Of a stretch of 64,000 nucleotides of DNA, positions 35,426 to 44,296 are shown one piece after another (the stretch's first letter is position 1; each line of letters starts with the position of its first letter). The notes beneath the pieces are model-generated. The model saw only the letters and a list, made by a program, of their open reading frames with translations, was not told the DNA's origin and ran no database searches. The translations under genes and the position numbers were made by a program. Source of the stretch: Marinobacterium arenosum (GTDB lineage Bacteria > Pseudomonadota > Gammaproteobacteria > Pseudomonadales > Balneatricaceae); assembly GCF_019795155.1 (NCBI RefSeq), contig NZ_JAILYN010000011.1, forward strand, positions 1 through 64,000, given 5' to 3'.

Positions 35426-37225
35426 TCAGCGGTTGAACGGGCTGGCGACCGGCACGTAGCCGGCCAGCCGGTCGGCGTGTTTGTGGAAACGCACCAGCAG
35501 GTTGGTCTTGCTCGGCAGCGGCTCGCCGGCCAGCAGCGCATCCAGGCTGGCGCGGGCGTTCGCCAGCGGGCACTGGTCGCGATAGCCGCGCACCACCTGT
35601 TCGATGATCCGCCACAGCTCCGCTTCCAGCCGCGGGCAGTCGTCGGCCAGGTAGTGCACCGCCTCGGCCAGGTTGTTGATGAACAGGCAGTAGCGCACCC
35701 GGTTCCAGCCCTGCTGTTCGCTGTACAGCACCGACTGACGGGCGCGCGGGCTGAGGTCGGCGGTGCGCTCGGCCGGCCAGAGCCGGTCGACCAGCTTGAC
35801 CCCTTCGTAGTCGCGTACCGCGACGCCGCTCGGGTAGCCGTCGCGCAGGCAGATCAGGGTGTTCTGCAGGTGCGGCTCGAAGATCAGGCCGTGGCGGAAG
35901 AACGCCTCCAGCATCGGCGGGATCAGCGCCTCGGCATAGCTGCGCAGCCAGAGCGCCTTGTCGGCGACCGGCAGCCAGCGGGCCAGCGGCGCGCCCTGCT
36001 GGAACATGGCGCCGGCCATAATTGCCTCCTCGTCGCCGGCCAGCACGCTACGGATATTCTGCCGCACGATCATGCCGAACCCCTCCTGCACCGCCTTGTC
36101 GCTGTCCGGATCGCAGCCGGGCAGTTCGACGGTCAGGAAGCCCGGTTCGCTCAACAGCCGGAAGCCGGGGAACTGCTGCGCCCAGTCCGCCTGCAGCGGC
36201 TGCAGCCGGCGCTGGATCGCCAGCGCGCTCTCCAGTTCGTAGATCGCGTTCTTGCGCACGCAGTTGGTGATGCGGATATTCAGCGATCCTTTCAGGAACC
36301 AGGGCCGCTCCGGGTGGTAGAGAGTGCGCACCGAGGCGGTTGGCAGGTAGTGCTCGCCGGCCGGGCCCAGGTCTTCGATCAGGCCGTCGGCGATCGCCTG
36401 GCGCACCGCCGGCAGCTCGAGCAGGTAGCGCGCCTGCATCGGGTGGACCGGCACCGCCAGCCGCTCGCTGGCCGGCGCGTCCCGGCCGATATCGGCCAGC
36501 AGTTGCTCGGCGGTCAGCGGCGCCACGGTGTCCACCCGCAGCAGCGGTTCGGCGATGGCGAACCAGTGCAGCTGCAGGCGGCTGCGGTATTCCGGCGCAT
36601 AGTCCGCCTCCTGTGCCGCGTGCCCCCACTGGCGGCACTTCGGGGTGGGGTGGAACGGGTGGCCGTAGCGCAGCGACTGTTCTGAGTAACGGTACAGGTC
36701 GTCCGGTTGCAGCGGCTCGGGCTGGCCGGCCTGGTGGGCCAGGATCTCGCCGGTGGTGGTCAGGCTGTGCTCGATCTGTTGCAGCAGCTCCAGGTTGAAC
36801 GGCAGCCCCTCTTCGAGGCTGAGGTTGGCGATCAATGCGCGGGCCAGTTGCAGCGCGCCGAGCGGTTGCCAGGCGGCCGCCCCACCGGCGGTGTGGCGTG
36901 CCAGCACCGGCAGCGCGTAACGGTAGTTACCGGTCAGCGACGGCCGGCTGACGGCGATCATCAGCTGCTGACCGGTCTGCGCCAGGCTCAGCAGCAGCCA
37001 GTGATCCTTGCCGTGGCTGTGGCGCCAGCCCAGCGGCAGCGACTGGCGCAACGCCGGTTCGGGCTGCTGGCACAGCTGGCCGCGCGGGCCGGCCACCTCG
37101 CGCAGGTAGCAGTTCAGCAGGTTGCGGATGCAGCTGTGCTCGGCGGCCCGGCGGGCCGCATCGAAGGGGGCGGTGGCGTTGAGGCCGTCCGCCAACTGGT
37201 GCAGCGAGAGAAGCGGGGCGTTCAT
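35426..37225 (-). CDS. pvsB: NIS siderophore synthetase, IucA/IucC family (PvsB-like)
   Basis: A 599-residue NIS synthetase. YGHPFHPTPK is at 187-196, AVPVHPMQARYLLELP follows, NIRITNCVRKNAIYELE is the conserved substrate/ATP region, and LIFEPHLQNTLICLRDG lies in the C-terminal domain. It is paralogous to the second NIS enzyme in the cluster but clearly different in sequence, so the two probably act on different bonds. In vibrioferrin the two join citrate, alanine-ethanolamine and 2-oxoglutarate units. TGATG overlap with pvsA indicates coupling. Confidence 0.87.
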   Translation of the reverse strand: MNAPLLSLHQLADGLNATAPFDAARRAAEHSCIRNLLNCYLREVAGPRGQLCQQPEPALRQSLPLGWRHSHGKDHWLLLSLAQTGQQLMIAVSRPSLTGNYRYALPVLARHTAGGAAAWQPLGALQLARALIANLSLEEGLPFNLELLQQIEHSLTTTGEILAHQAGQPEPLQPDDLYRYSEQSLRYGHPFHPTPKCRQWGHAAQEADYAPEYRSRLQLHWFAIAEPLLRVDTVAPLTAEQLLADIGRDAPASERLAVPVHPMQARYLLELPAVRQAIADGLIEDLGPAGEHYLPTASVRTLYHPERPWFLKGSLNIRITNCVRKNAIYELESALAIQRRLQPLQADWAQQFPGFRLLSEPGFLTVELPGCDPDSDKAVQEGFGMIVRQNIRSVLAGDEEAIMAGAMFQQGAPLARWLPVADKALWLRSYAEALIPPMLEAFFRHGLIFEPHLQNTLICLRDGYPSGVAVRDYEGVKLVDRLWPAERTADLSPRARQSVLYSEQQGWNRVRYCLFINNLAEAVHYLADDCPRLEAELWRIIEQVVRGYRDQCPLANARASLDALLAGEPLPSKTNLLVRFHKHADRLAGYVPVASPFNR

Positions 37226-38445
37226 CAGGCGGCGGCCTCCTGTCCGTTGGTCAGCGGTGCCAGGCCGATCGCCAGCTCGTCGGCCAGCTGGTTCAGGGTG
37301 TCGATCAGCACCGCCTCCGATGGGCCGGTGCCGCGCAGGATACTCAGGTAGTCACGGTTGGAGTGCTGCTGCTCGATCCGATCACCCTGTCGGCACAGCG
37401 GCGCGAACTCGACGGCGCAGCCGTTGCGTTCGATGCGGCGGGCCTCAGGCACCCGCACCACGGTGCCGCTCCGCTCGGCGGTCTGGCAGTGGATTCGGGC
37501 ACTGGCGGCGGTCTCCGGCAGGGCCGGCAGCGGCTCGCCCAGGTAGAGGCCGATCACCGCCTGGAACAGCTCGAAGCCCAGCGCCTGGGCCAGCAGGAAG
37601 TCGGACTGGTCGCCGATATTGCGGTAGTTCACCTCGATCAGCCGTGGCCCCTGTTCGGTCAGCACGAACTCGGTGTGGCAGCTGCCGAAACCGACTCCCA
37701 GCGCCCGCAACTGCTCCAGAATCCGCTGCTCGATCTCCGGTGCGGCGTGGCGCAGCAGCCGTTGGCCCAGCTCGATGAAGGCGGGCGGCTCCGACAGGAA
37801 GGTTTCGAAGCTGCCCATCACCTCCAGCCGCTCGCCGTCGCCCAGCGTCTCCAGAGTGTGCAGCGGCCCGGCCAGGTACTCCTCCAGCAGCAGTGGCGTG
37901 CCGGGATGCTGCTGCCAGTAGTCGTGGCAGGCCCGTTCCAGTTCCTGCGGGCTGCGCGCCAGGCTGACATGCTCGCTGGCCACCCCTTCGATCGGCTTGA
38001 CCACGCAGGGCAGCGGCACCTCGGCCAGCTGCTGCGGCTGGCTGACGCAACGGAACCAGAGTGTATCCAGCCCGGCGGCCTGGATGGTCTGGCGCATCAT
38101 CAGCTTGTTCTTGGCGCGCAGGCAGGCCTGCCAGGGTTTGCCGGGCAGGCCGTAGTAACCGGCCACGATGGCGGCGGCACTCTGCAGGTGGTCGCTGTTG
38201 CTGAACACCGCCAGCGGGGTGACCTGCTGCTGCGCCAGGGCGTTCAGTACCGCCAGCGGGTTGAACACGTCGGCCGGCAGGATCTCGTCGGGCGCCAGGA
38301 TGGCCTGCTCAACCAGGGCCTGATGCCGTTCCGGTTGATCGGTGACCACCAGCAGTGGCAGCTGGCGCTGGCGGAGCGCCGGGATGAATCCGGCGGTAAC
38401 GGAATCCGTGGGGACGTGGGCAAGGATGACGAAGCGTTCCTTCAT
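37225..38445 (-). CDS. pvsA: ATP-grasp ligase of siderophore biosynthesis (PvsA-like)
   Basis: A 406-residue ATP-grasp protein. CVVKPIEGVASEHVSLA is the ATP-binding lysine segment, LLLEEYLAGPLHTLETLG the hinge, and GPRLIEVNYRNIGDQSD the Mg-binding Glu/Asn region. It begins the minus-strand siderophore operon. By analogy with PvsA it should make an amide or peptide-like bond involving alanine. A Fur-type region lies directly upstream and is shared with fecI. Confidence 0.86.
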   Translation of the reverse strand: MKERFVILAHVPTDSVTAGFIPALRQRQLPLLVVTDQPERHQALVEQAILAPDEILPADVFNPLAVLNALAQQQVTPLAVFSNSDHLQSAAAIVAGYYGLPGKPWQACLRAKNKLMMRQTIQAAGLDTLWFRCVSQPQQLAEVPLPCVVKPIEGVASEHVSLARSPQELERACHDYWQQHPGTPLLLEEYLAGPLHTLETLGDGERLEVMGSFETFLSEPPAFIELGQRLLRHAAPEIEQRILEQLRALGVGFGSCHTEFVLTEQGPRLIEVNYRNIGDQSDFLLAQALGFELFQAVIGLYLGEPLPALPETAASARIHCQTAERSGTVVRVPEARRIERNGCAVEFAPLCRQGDRIEQQHSNRDYLSILRGTGPSEAVLIDTLNQLADELAIGLAPLTNGQEAAA

Positions 38446-38471
38446 GGCTGACCTCTCTAGCGGTGGGTGGA

Positions 38472-38517
38472 GATAGTGATATACAACTGCAAGCGCAATT
38501 GCGAATCACTATCATTC
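38472..38517. promoter_or_regulatory. Fur-box region between divergent pvsA and fecI
   Basis: A 23-bp stretch at 38495-38517 (begins GCAATTGCGAATCA, ends TATCATTC) closely follows the Pseudomonas-type Fur box. GATAGTGAT at 38472-38480 is an exact inverted match of ATCACTATC at 38505-38513, so a second, opposite site probably serves pvsA. Iron repression of both directions is expected. Confidence 0.75.
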
Positions 38518-38566
38518 TGTTACGCTAGACGCTCGAGAGTTCAAACACCCAACCTAAGTTGTCTTA

Positions 38567-39154
38567 ATGTCTACGAATTTTTATCAGCGGGCACTGCTTG
38601 CCAGTGATCTGACAGGGGACGATGATGGCGCCGGCAGTGCGTCCGAAGCCCAGCAGGTGCCGTCGCTGGATGCGCTCTATCAGCAGCACCGCCCGGCACT
38701 GTTGTCGCACCTGCAACGGATGGTGAAGGATCCGCATATCGCCGAGGAGTTGCTGCACGATACCTTCATCCGCCTGTCGCGGATGCCGGCATTGAGCAGC
38801 ATCCGCCAGCCGAAATCGTTCCTGCTCAAGGTGGCCAGCAACCTGGCGCTGGATCATTTGCGCCAGTGCCAGCGACAGCCGGACAGTGGCGGCGAGGAGG
38901 AGCTGGCCGAGCAGGCGTCGTCCGAACCCGGCCAGCTGGACTTGCTGCTGCAGGAGCGCCGCCAGCGGCGGCTGCGGGAGGCGATCGACCAGCTGCCGCC
39001 GCGGGCGCGGGAGACCCTGCTGCTGGTGCGCTACCGGGAGCTGACGTTGCGCGAGGCTGCCCAGGAGCTGGGCATCTCTCAGACAATGGTGGAAAAGCAC
39101 CTGAAGAATGCGTTACAGAAGTGTCGGGCGGTTTTGCAGTCGGACATGCAATAA
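38567..39154 (+). CDS. fecI: FecI-family ECF sigma factor
   Basis: A 195-residue ECF sigma factor. Region 2 is near 40-105 (LYQQHRPALLSHLQRMVKDPHIAEELLHDTFIRL) and region 4 near 135-190 (LPPRARETLLLVRYRELTLREAAQELGISQTMVEKHL). A short Ser/Asp-rich N-terminal extension is present. It should direct RNA polymerase to the receptor promoter when FecR signals siderophore uptake. It is followed by fecR after 12 bases. Confidence 0.92.
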   Translation: MSTNFYQRALLASDLTGDDDGAGSASEAQQVPSLDALYQQHRPALLSHLQRMVKDPHIAEELLHDTFIRLSRMPALSSIRQPKSFLLKVASNLALDHLRQCQRQPDSGGEEELAEQASSEPGQLDLLLQERRQRRLREAIDQLPPRARETLLLVRYRELTLREAAQELGISQTMVEKHLKNALQKCRAVLQSDMQ

Positions 39155-39166
39155 GTGGGTTGTTTG

Positions 39167-40150
39167 ATGACCAGAGAAGATTTAACGCCCGCTGATGGCC
39201 AGCGGGACTCGATCCATGAACAGGCGAGCCAGTGGTTTTTCCGCCTGCGCGAGCGGCCGGGTGATCCGGGCCTGCTGGCGCAGTTCGAGCGCTGGAAGGG
39301 CGACGATCCCGCAAAGGAGGCCTGTTACCTGGAATTGCTGCTGTTGTGGGATGAGCTGGAGCGGCTGGCGCCCGACAGCGACAAGCGGGCGCCGCCAGCG
39401 GTCGAACGCGCGGGCCCGCCGGCGGCCACCCGAACCGGTCACCGGCGCGGCCTGGCGGCGTTGCTGAGCCTGGCAATGCTCTGCCTGCTGGCCTGGCTGC
39501 TGCCGGCCCGCTACTGGCTGCCGGCGGCCGATTACGCCACCGGGGTCGGCGAGACGCGGGTAGTCGAACTGGCCGACGGCAGCCGGCTGCATCTGAATGG
39601 CCGCTCGGCGGTGACGGTCGATTTCGATAGCGCCGAGCGCCGCTTGCGGTTGCTGTACGGTGAAGCTTTCTTCGAGGTGGCCCGCGATGCAGCCCGGCCG
39701 TTCCGGGTCGCGGCGCGGGATACCACCACCGAAGCGATCGGCACCGCGTTCAATATCCGCATCACCGACGGGCGTGTCGATACCACCCTGACCGAGGGGC
39801 GGGTGAGGGTCCATCTGCCCGATCGCGCACCCCAACCGCTGCATGCCGGCCAGCGGTTGAGCTGGACCGGGGATCACTCGGTCCGGGTCAGTGATGGCCC
39901 GGGCCATTATCTGCCGGCCTGGAAGCAGGGGCTGCTCGCGCTGGACCGGCAGCCACTGGCGGAGGTGGTCGAGCTGCTGAACCGCCACTATCGGCCGATG
40001 ATTCGGGTGGTCGATCCCGCCCTGTGGCAAACCCCGGTCAGCGGCACCTTGCCGCTGGACGATCTGCCGACCCTGCTGGCGATGCTGGAGCGCTCGCTGG
40101 CGGTGCGTCACTCCGCGATCGGCGAGCAGCTGTTGCTGCTGCATCGGTAG
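39167..40150 (+). CDS. fecR: FecR-family anti-sigma/sigma regulator
   Basis: A 327-residue protein. The N-terminal cytoplasmic DUF4880-like region carries HEQASQWFFRLRE (about 16-28). One membrane helix is near 94-113, and the periplasmic FecR domain begins VGETRVVELADGSRLHLNGRS. The chain ends in a secretin/TonB short-like strand region that contacts the receptor. It relays receptor occupancy to FecI. ATG at 39167 is chosen; an in-frame GTG at 39155 abuts the fecI stop. Confidence 0.92.
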   Translation: MTREDLTPADGQRDSIHEQASQWFFRLRERPGDPGLLAQFERWKGDDPAKEACYLELLLLWDELERLAPDSDKRAPPAVERAGPPAATRTGHRRGLAALLSLAMLCLLAWLLPARYWLPAADYATGVGETRVVELADGSRLHLNGRSAVTVDFDSAERRLRLLYGEAFFEVARDAARPFRVAARDTTTEAIGTAFNIRITDGRVDTTLTEGRVRVHLPDRAPQPLHAGQRLSWTGDHSVRVSDGPGHYLPAWKQGLLALDRQPLAEVVELLNRHYRPMIRVVDPALWQTPVSGTLPLDDLPTLLAMLERSLAVRHSAIGEQLLLLHR

Positions 40151-40171
40151 TTTTTAGGTTTTTCTCGGATT

Positions 40172-40212
40172 GGCGGGAAACACCTGCATCCGGTGAACAA
40201 GCGCCGCGTGGC
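40172..40212. repeat. Dispersed 40-bp repeat, second copy
   Basis: This stretch shares the core GGT(A/G)AACAAGCGCCGCGTGG, plus about 20 upstream bases with four or five mismatches, with 11184-11224. It is non-coding in both places. Its nature is unknown. Confidence 0.6.
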
Positions 40213-40301
40213 CGCAACAAACTGGTTGGTTCTTCACTTTTTAATATTTTTTTAAAAAAGAGGGTTGGGTATTCAGCGCAGGTAAACGTCTTACTGCTGT
40301 T

Positions 40302-40324
40302 GCAAATGCAAATAATTAGCATTC
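40302..40324 (+). promoter_or_regulatory. Fur box before the TonB receptor
   Basis: A 23-bp site beginning GCAAATGCAAATAATTAG and ending CATTC closely follows the Pseudomonas-type Fur box. It is 36 bases before the receptor ATG, so the receptor is likely iron-repressed directly as well as FecI-driven. Confidence 0.7.
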
Positions 40325-40359
40325 ATAACCGCAGACGGAAGTTACCGGGAGTCGCTTGC

Positions 40360-42780
40360 ATGACAGATACTCAGCCTCGCACATCATCGCCAACCGCCAA
40401 TCCACAGCTGAAGCGCCGCCTCAAACGGGCCTTCTGCCGCAGCGCGCTCTGCGCCGCCGTGCTCGCTGGCATATCCGGCCCCGCCTGGGCCCAGGACGCG
40501 GAGCGGTTGCAGCAGCCGCTGGTGCTGAGTATTCCGGCGCAGAGTCTGGCCCGCTCGATCACCGACCTGGCTCAGCAGGCGCAGCTGGTGGTCTTGCTGC
40601 AACCGGGCCAGTTCCAGCAGCAGGCCGCGCAGCCGCTGCAGGGCCAACTGACCCTGGCCGAAGCGCTGGATCTGCTGCTGGCCGACAGCGGTTATGGCTA
40701 CAGCATCGAAGCGGGCAACCAGCTGGTGCTCAAGCCGCTCGGTCCGGTGGCGCAGGCCGAGCAGATGGCCAAGCTCGAGGTGGTCGGCAACTGGCTGGAC
40801 AAGGTGGGCGAGCAGACCCTGCATGAATTTCCCGGTGCCCGTCACCGGCTGAGCCAGCAGGATTTCGAACAGGCCGGCGCCTTCAGCCTGACCGAGGCGT
40901 TCCGCAAGATCCCCGGTATGCAGGTGCGCGTGCCGGCGGAGAGCTACGGTGCCAACCACGCGCTCAGCGTCGGCGTGCGCGGCCTGAAATCCCGCTTCTC
41001 CGAGAAATCCACCATCCTGCTGGACGGCATGCCGCTGTCGTTCGCGCCGTACGGCCAGCCGCAGCTGTCCATCGCGCCGATCTCGCTGGGCAACCTGGCG
41101 GCGATCGACGTGGTCAAAGGGGGCAGCTCGGTACGTTACGGGCCGCAGAACGTCGGCGGGATCATCAACTTCGTCACCCCGGATATCCCGGAGCAGGCGG
41201 AAGGCCGGATCACCGTGCGCGGTGAGGGGGCGACCGGCGACGCCGAAGGCAACCTGCGCGGCCAGGTCAATGCGTTCTACGGCGGCAAGGTGACTGAGGA
41301 TAGCGGCCTGGCACTGCTCTACTCCGGCAGTCACGGCGGCAACTACCGCGAGCACTCCGACGAGGATATCGACGACCTGATGGTCAAGGGCGAGACCTGG
41401 CTGAGCGACAACCAGCAGCTGGACGGTCACCTGCGCTACTTCAAGGCCAAGACTGAGATCCCCGGCGGTCTCAACGAGCAGCAGTTCGCCGAAGACCCCT
41501 ACCAGTCGCGCTACAACTTCAACCATTTCGAGGGTGACCGCAAGGAAGCGCGGCTGCGCTACACCAACTACCTCAGCGACAGCCAGGAGCTGCAGATCCA
41601 GGGCTTCTACGCCACCACCTACCGGCTGTATGGCCTGCAGTTCAACCCCGACAGCCGCCAGCGCTACGACGAGTGGGGCCGCGAATACGATGTCTACGGC
41701 ATTGAGCCGCGCTATAGCCAGCTGGTGGAGCTGGACAACAGCAGCCACGAGTTCTCGGTCGGTTACCGCTACGTCAAGGAGGATGCCAAGCTGAACCGCA
41801 CCCGCTGGAACAACTTCGCAGTCGGCAGCGATCCGGTTACGGTCGATGGCGTGTTGCGTACCCTGGACGATGCCGGCACCACCGCTCATGCGCTCTACCT
41901 GGACGACCGTATCCAGTTCGGCGACTGGACGCTGACCCCGGGCGCACGGCTGGAGAAGGTGGAGGTGTTCCGCCACAGCCTGGTGAAGAAAAACCAGCCG
42001 AACGATTTCCGCAACGAGCAGGACTACACCGAGTTTCTGCCGTCGGTCAGCCTCGGCTACCGGTTGTCGCCGACCACCCAGCTGTTCGCCAACTACAACA
42101 CCTCGTTCGGCACCCTGCAGCACCTGCAGCTGTCGGACTCCACGGAAAACGAGCTGGAACCGGAGATCGCCCGCACCGTCGAACTGGGCGGCCGTTACCG
42201 CAACGGCGGCCTGAGCGCCGACCTGACCCTGTTCAACATCAACTTCACCAACAAACTGCAGTGGGATGACAGCCTGGGCCACCACGTCAACCGCGGCAGA
42301 ACCCGCCACTACGGGGTGGAGATGGGCGCCGCCTACGACTTTGCCGGTGGTTTGAACCTGCACGGCAACCTGGCCTACACCCACGCCGAGTTCCGCGAGG
42401 GCGACCTGGCCGGCAAGGAGCTGCCGTACTACTCCAACTGGGTCGGCAATCTGGGCGCGGAATACCGCTACGGCGACTGGACCTACAACCTGGAGGGTTA
42501 CGCCCAGTCCAAGCAGTACTCCGACAACGAGAACACCGACCCGCTGACCGTGGTCAACAACACCTACTTCCGCGGCCATATGCCGGGCTACATGATCTGG
42601 AACCTGCGCGCCAGCTACCGCCTGGCCGGCCTGGCAGACGATGCCAGCATCGCCTTCGGCCTGAAGAACCTGTTCGATCAGGACTACTACACCCTGACCG
42701 GCCCGGACCAGCCGTACGGCGCCGGTATCGACGTGGGCGCGCCGCGCACCGCCTATGTCGAACTGTCGATGGGGTTCTGA
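40360..42780 (+). CDS. TonB-dependent siderophore receptor with signalling domain (FecA/PvuA-like)
   Basis: An 806-residue outer-membrane receptor. The signal peptide is cleaved after AWA (residue 44). An STN signalling domain (about 55-105), a plug (about 150-270; GGSSVRYGPQNVGGIINF) and a 22-strand barrel follow, ending in aromatic Phe (ELSMGF). ATG at 40360 has GGGAG nine bases upstream; the frame open from 40024 overlaps fecR and is rejected. The fecI-fecR-receptor order and the divergent pvs operon make this the probable receptor for the siderophore made next door. Confidence 0.92.
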   Translation: MTDTQPRTSSPTANPQLKRRLKRAFCRSALCAAVLAGISGPAWAQDAERLQQPLVLSIPAQSLARSITDLAQQAQLVVLLQPGQFQQQAAQPLQGQLTLAEALDLLLADSGYGYSIEAGNQLVLKPLGPVAQAEQMAKLEVVGNWLDKVGEQTLHEFPGARHRLSQQDFEQAGAFSLTEAFRKIPGMQVRVPAESYGANHALSVGVRGLKSRFSEKSTILLDGMPLSFAPYGQPQLSIAPISLGNLAAIDVVKGGSSVRYGPQNVGGIINFVTPDIPEQAEGRITVRGEGATGDAEGNLRGQVNAFYGGKVTEDSGLALLYSGSHGGNYREHSDEDIDDLMVKGETWLSDNQQLDGHLRYFKAKTEIPGGLNEQQFAEDPYQSRYNFNHFEGDRKEARLRYTNYLSDSQELQIQGFYATTYRLYGLQFNPDSRQRYDEWGREYDVYGIEPRYSQLVELDNSSHEFSVGYRYVKEDAKLNRTRWNNFAVGSDPVTVDGVLRTLDDAGTTAHALYLDDRIQFGDWTLTPGARLEKVEVFRHSLVKKNQPNDFRNEQDYTEFLPSVSLGYRLSPTTQLFANYNTSFGTLQHLQLSDSTENELEPEIARTVELGGRYRNGGLSADLTLFNINFTNKLQWDDSLGHHVNRGRTRHYGVEMGAAYDFAGGLNLHGNLAYTHAEFREGDLAGKELPYYSNWVGNLGAEYRYGDWTYNLEGYAQSKQYSDNENTDPLTVVNNTYFRGHMPGYMIWNLRASYRLAGLADDASIAFGLKNLFDQDYYTLTGPDQPYGAGIDVGAPRTAYVELSMGF

Positions 42781-42806
42781 GTCGCGTGCTACTGTGATCG
42801 TAAAAT

Positions 42807-42842
42807 TTGACCGCTCTTGGCAGGGATGCCAAGAGCGGTCAA
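42807..42842 (+). terminator. Hairpin after the TonB receptor, probable terminator
   Basis: A perfect 15-bp stem (TTGACCGCTCTTGGC with its complement) surrounds AGGGAT. It is flanked by AAAT and ATTTAGTTT, so the U-tract is short. Confidence 0.8.
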
Positions 42843-42934
42843 TTTAGTTTGAGGCCTTTGAGGGTGGTCCCCGTCCAGGATGGCGTCCTACAGGGCTTGG
42901 AGTACAACCCGCTACTATGGGGGGGCGGTGCTTT

Positions 42935-42958
42935 GAAGCAGCCCGCTCCGCGGGCGAC
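42935..42958. repeat. Single REP copy
   Basis: An R1 unit with stem GCCCGC/GCGGGC around TCC. The foot reads GAAG in place of GTAG, so it may be a decayed copy. Confidence 0.8.
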
Positions 42959-43100
42959 ATGGCCGTTTACCCGTTCCCAACAGGGCTCAGCCGCAGCCAA
43001 GCCGAAGCGACTTTTTTGGTGCAAAAAAGAACGCAACGATTACACGAAAAACGCGGGCTTGGATGCCGGCTGTAGCAATTTGTTATGCATTTTTTGGATC

Positions 43101-43496
43101 TTATTCGAATGGGTGCTCATCAAATTGTTTTGCCATATCGCCAATTTTGAGCCAGCTCGGCTTCTCCGAAACGAATTCGTGAAATTTATTCTCCAAGCCG
43201 ATATCCCCGTCGATACAGTTGGCTGCCAAGGGGAATGTGTCTTCTTCCGACAACACCTCACCCAGTGCTGACCCACAGACTGAGCAAAAACACCTATCGT
43301 ACTTATATGGAGGCGTAGCCTTAAAGGTCGAAATTTGATCTCGGCCTTTCGTTATATGAAAAGTGTCAGACTTGACGAATACCAGAGTACTAGCCCCAAC
43401 CTTTCGGCATCTACTGCAATGGCACGTCCCCATCATGCTGGGGGCTTCCGTCAACTCGAACTGTACGGCCCCGCAACAGCAGCTTCCTTTGATCAT
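43101..43496 (-). CDS. GFA-family zinc-binding protein (Mss4-like fold)
   Basis: A 131-residue protein. Zinc ligands are in GSCCCGAVQF at the start, CHCSRC near 25-30 and CFCSVCGSALGE near 69. This is the glutathione-dependent formaldehyde-activating (GFA) fold. Most members have unknown substrates. It is monocistronic, in somewhat lower GC DNA than its neighbours, which may hint at acquisition. Confidence 0.88.
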   Translation of the reverse strand: MIKGSCCCGAVQFELTEAPSMMGTCHCSRCRKVGASTLVFVKSDTFHITKGRDQISTFKATPPYKYDRCFCSVCGSALGEVLSEEDTFPLAANCIDGDIGLENKFHEFVSEKPSWLKIGDMAKQFDEHPFE

Positions 43497-43700
43497 GTGT
43501 CACCTCAAGTAAGTGATTGTTCCCTTCACCTGAGAATCATACGCTGATACTGTTTATATATACAGTATTTTGTTCGGCTATCTATGCCCTGAGACACAAC
43601 CTCAATTTCTGGCGTATGTAGAACGCTTGCAGCAGAGGCCGCCGAAACGAAGCGAAGCCACGAGGCGGCGATTCTTCCAGCTACATTTTTATGACAGTCT

Positions 43701-43816
43701 GGTAGGGTGGGCGCACTTTTGGTGCCCACGCGAAAAATGCCGCAGATCGGCCATTCTCGAATGGTGCTTGGTCCTCGACGGTGGTGTGGGTACCGAAGAT
43801 GTGCCCACCCTGCAGG
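43701..43816. repeat. Second copy of the GTGGGCAC element
   Basis: A diverged copy of the element at 30896-31004 (GGTAGGGTGGGCGCACTTTT at its start, GATGTGCCCACC at its end). The middle part is also alignable. Confidence 0.75.
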
Positions 43817-43950
43817 TTGTATTTGGTTACGATGGGAAAGGTAGTGGGTTGGTTCAGCCGCCGGCCCGAACAAGAGACGCCGCAGCTAACGGCCTGTCGC
43901 CCGCGGCACCCACGGGCATAAAAAGCGGGTTGCGACGGAGCACGGAACCC

Positions 43951-44274
43951 TGTAGCAGCGGGCTCCGATCGCGACGGGTTGGCACGGTCCGCGAATGTCG
44001 CCCACGGAGTGGGCTGCTACGGAGCACTGAACCCTGTAGCAGCGGGCTCCGATCGCGACGGGTTGGCACGGTCCGCGAATGTCGCCCACGGAGTGGGCTG
44101 CTACGGAGCACTGAACCCTGTAGCAGCGGGCTCCGACCGCGACAGGGTTGGTAGGGTCCGCGGATGTCGCCCTCGGAGCGGGCTGCTACGGAGCACTGAA
44201 CCCTGTAGCAGCGGGCTCCGACCGCGACAGGGTTGGTAGGGTCCGCGGATGTCGCCCTCGGAGCGGGCTGCTAC
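43951..44274. repeat. REP array (GTAGCAGC family)
   Basis: Four pairs spaced at about 83 bases. R2 copies are short-loop. Two R1 copies have stem GCCCAC/GTGGGC, and two have GCCC/GGGC. No loop inserts. The array abuts the narL stop region. Confidence 0.9.
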
Positions 44275-44296
44275 GACAAACGGGCTTACCGCTAAG

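Noticed and set aside
40024-40359. Upstream extension of the TonB receptor frame
   Set aside because: It overlaps fecR, and the signal peptide and ribosome site fit the ATG at 40360.
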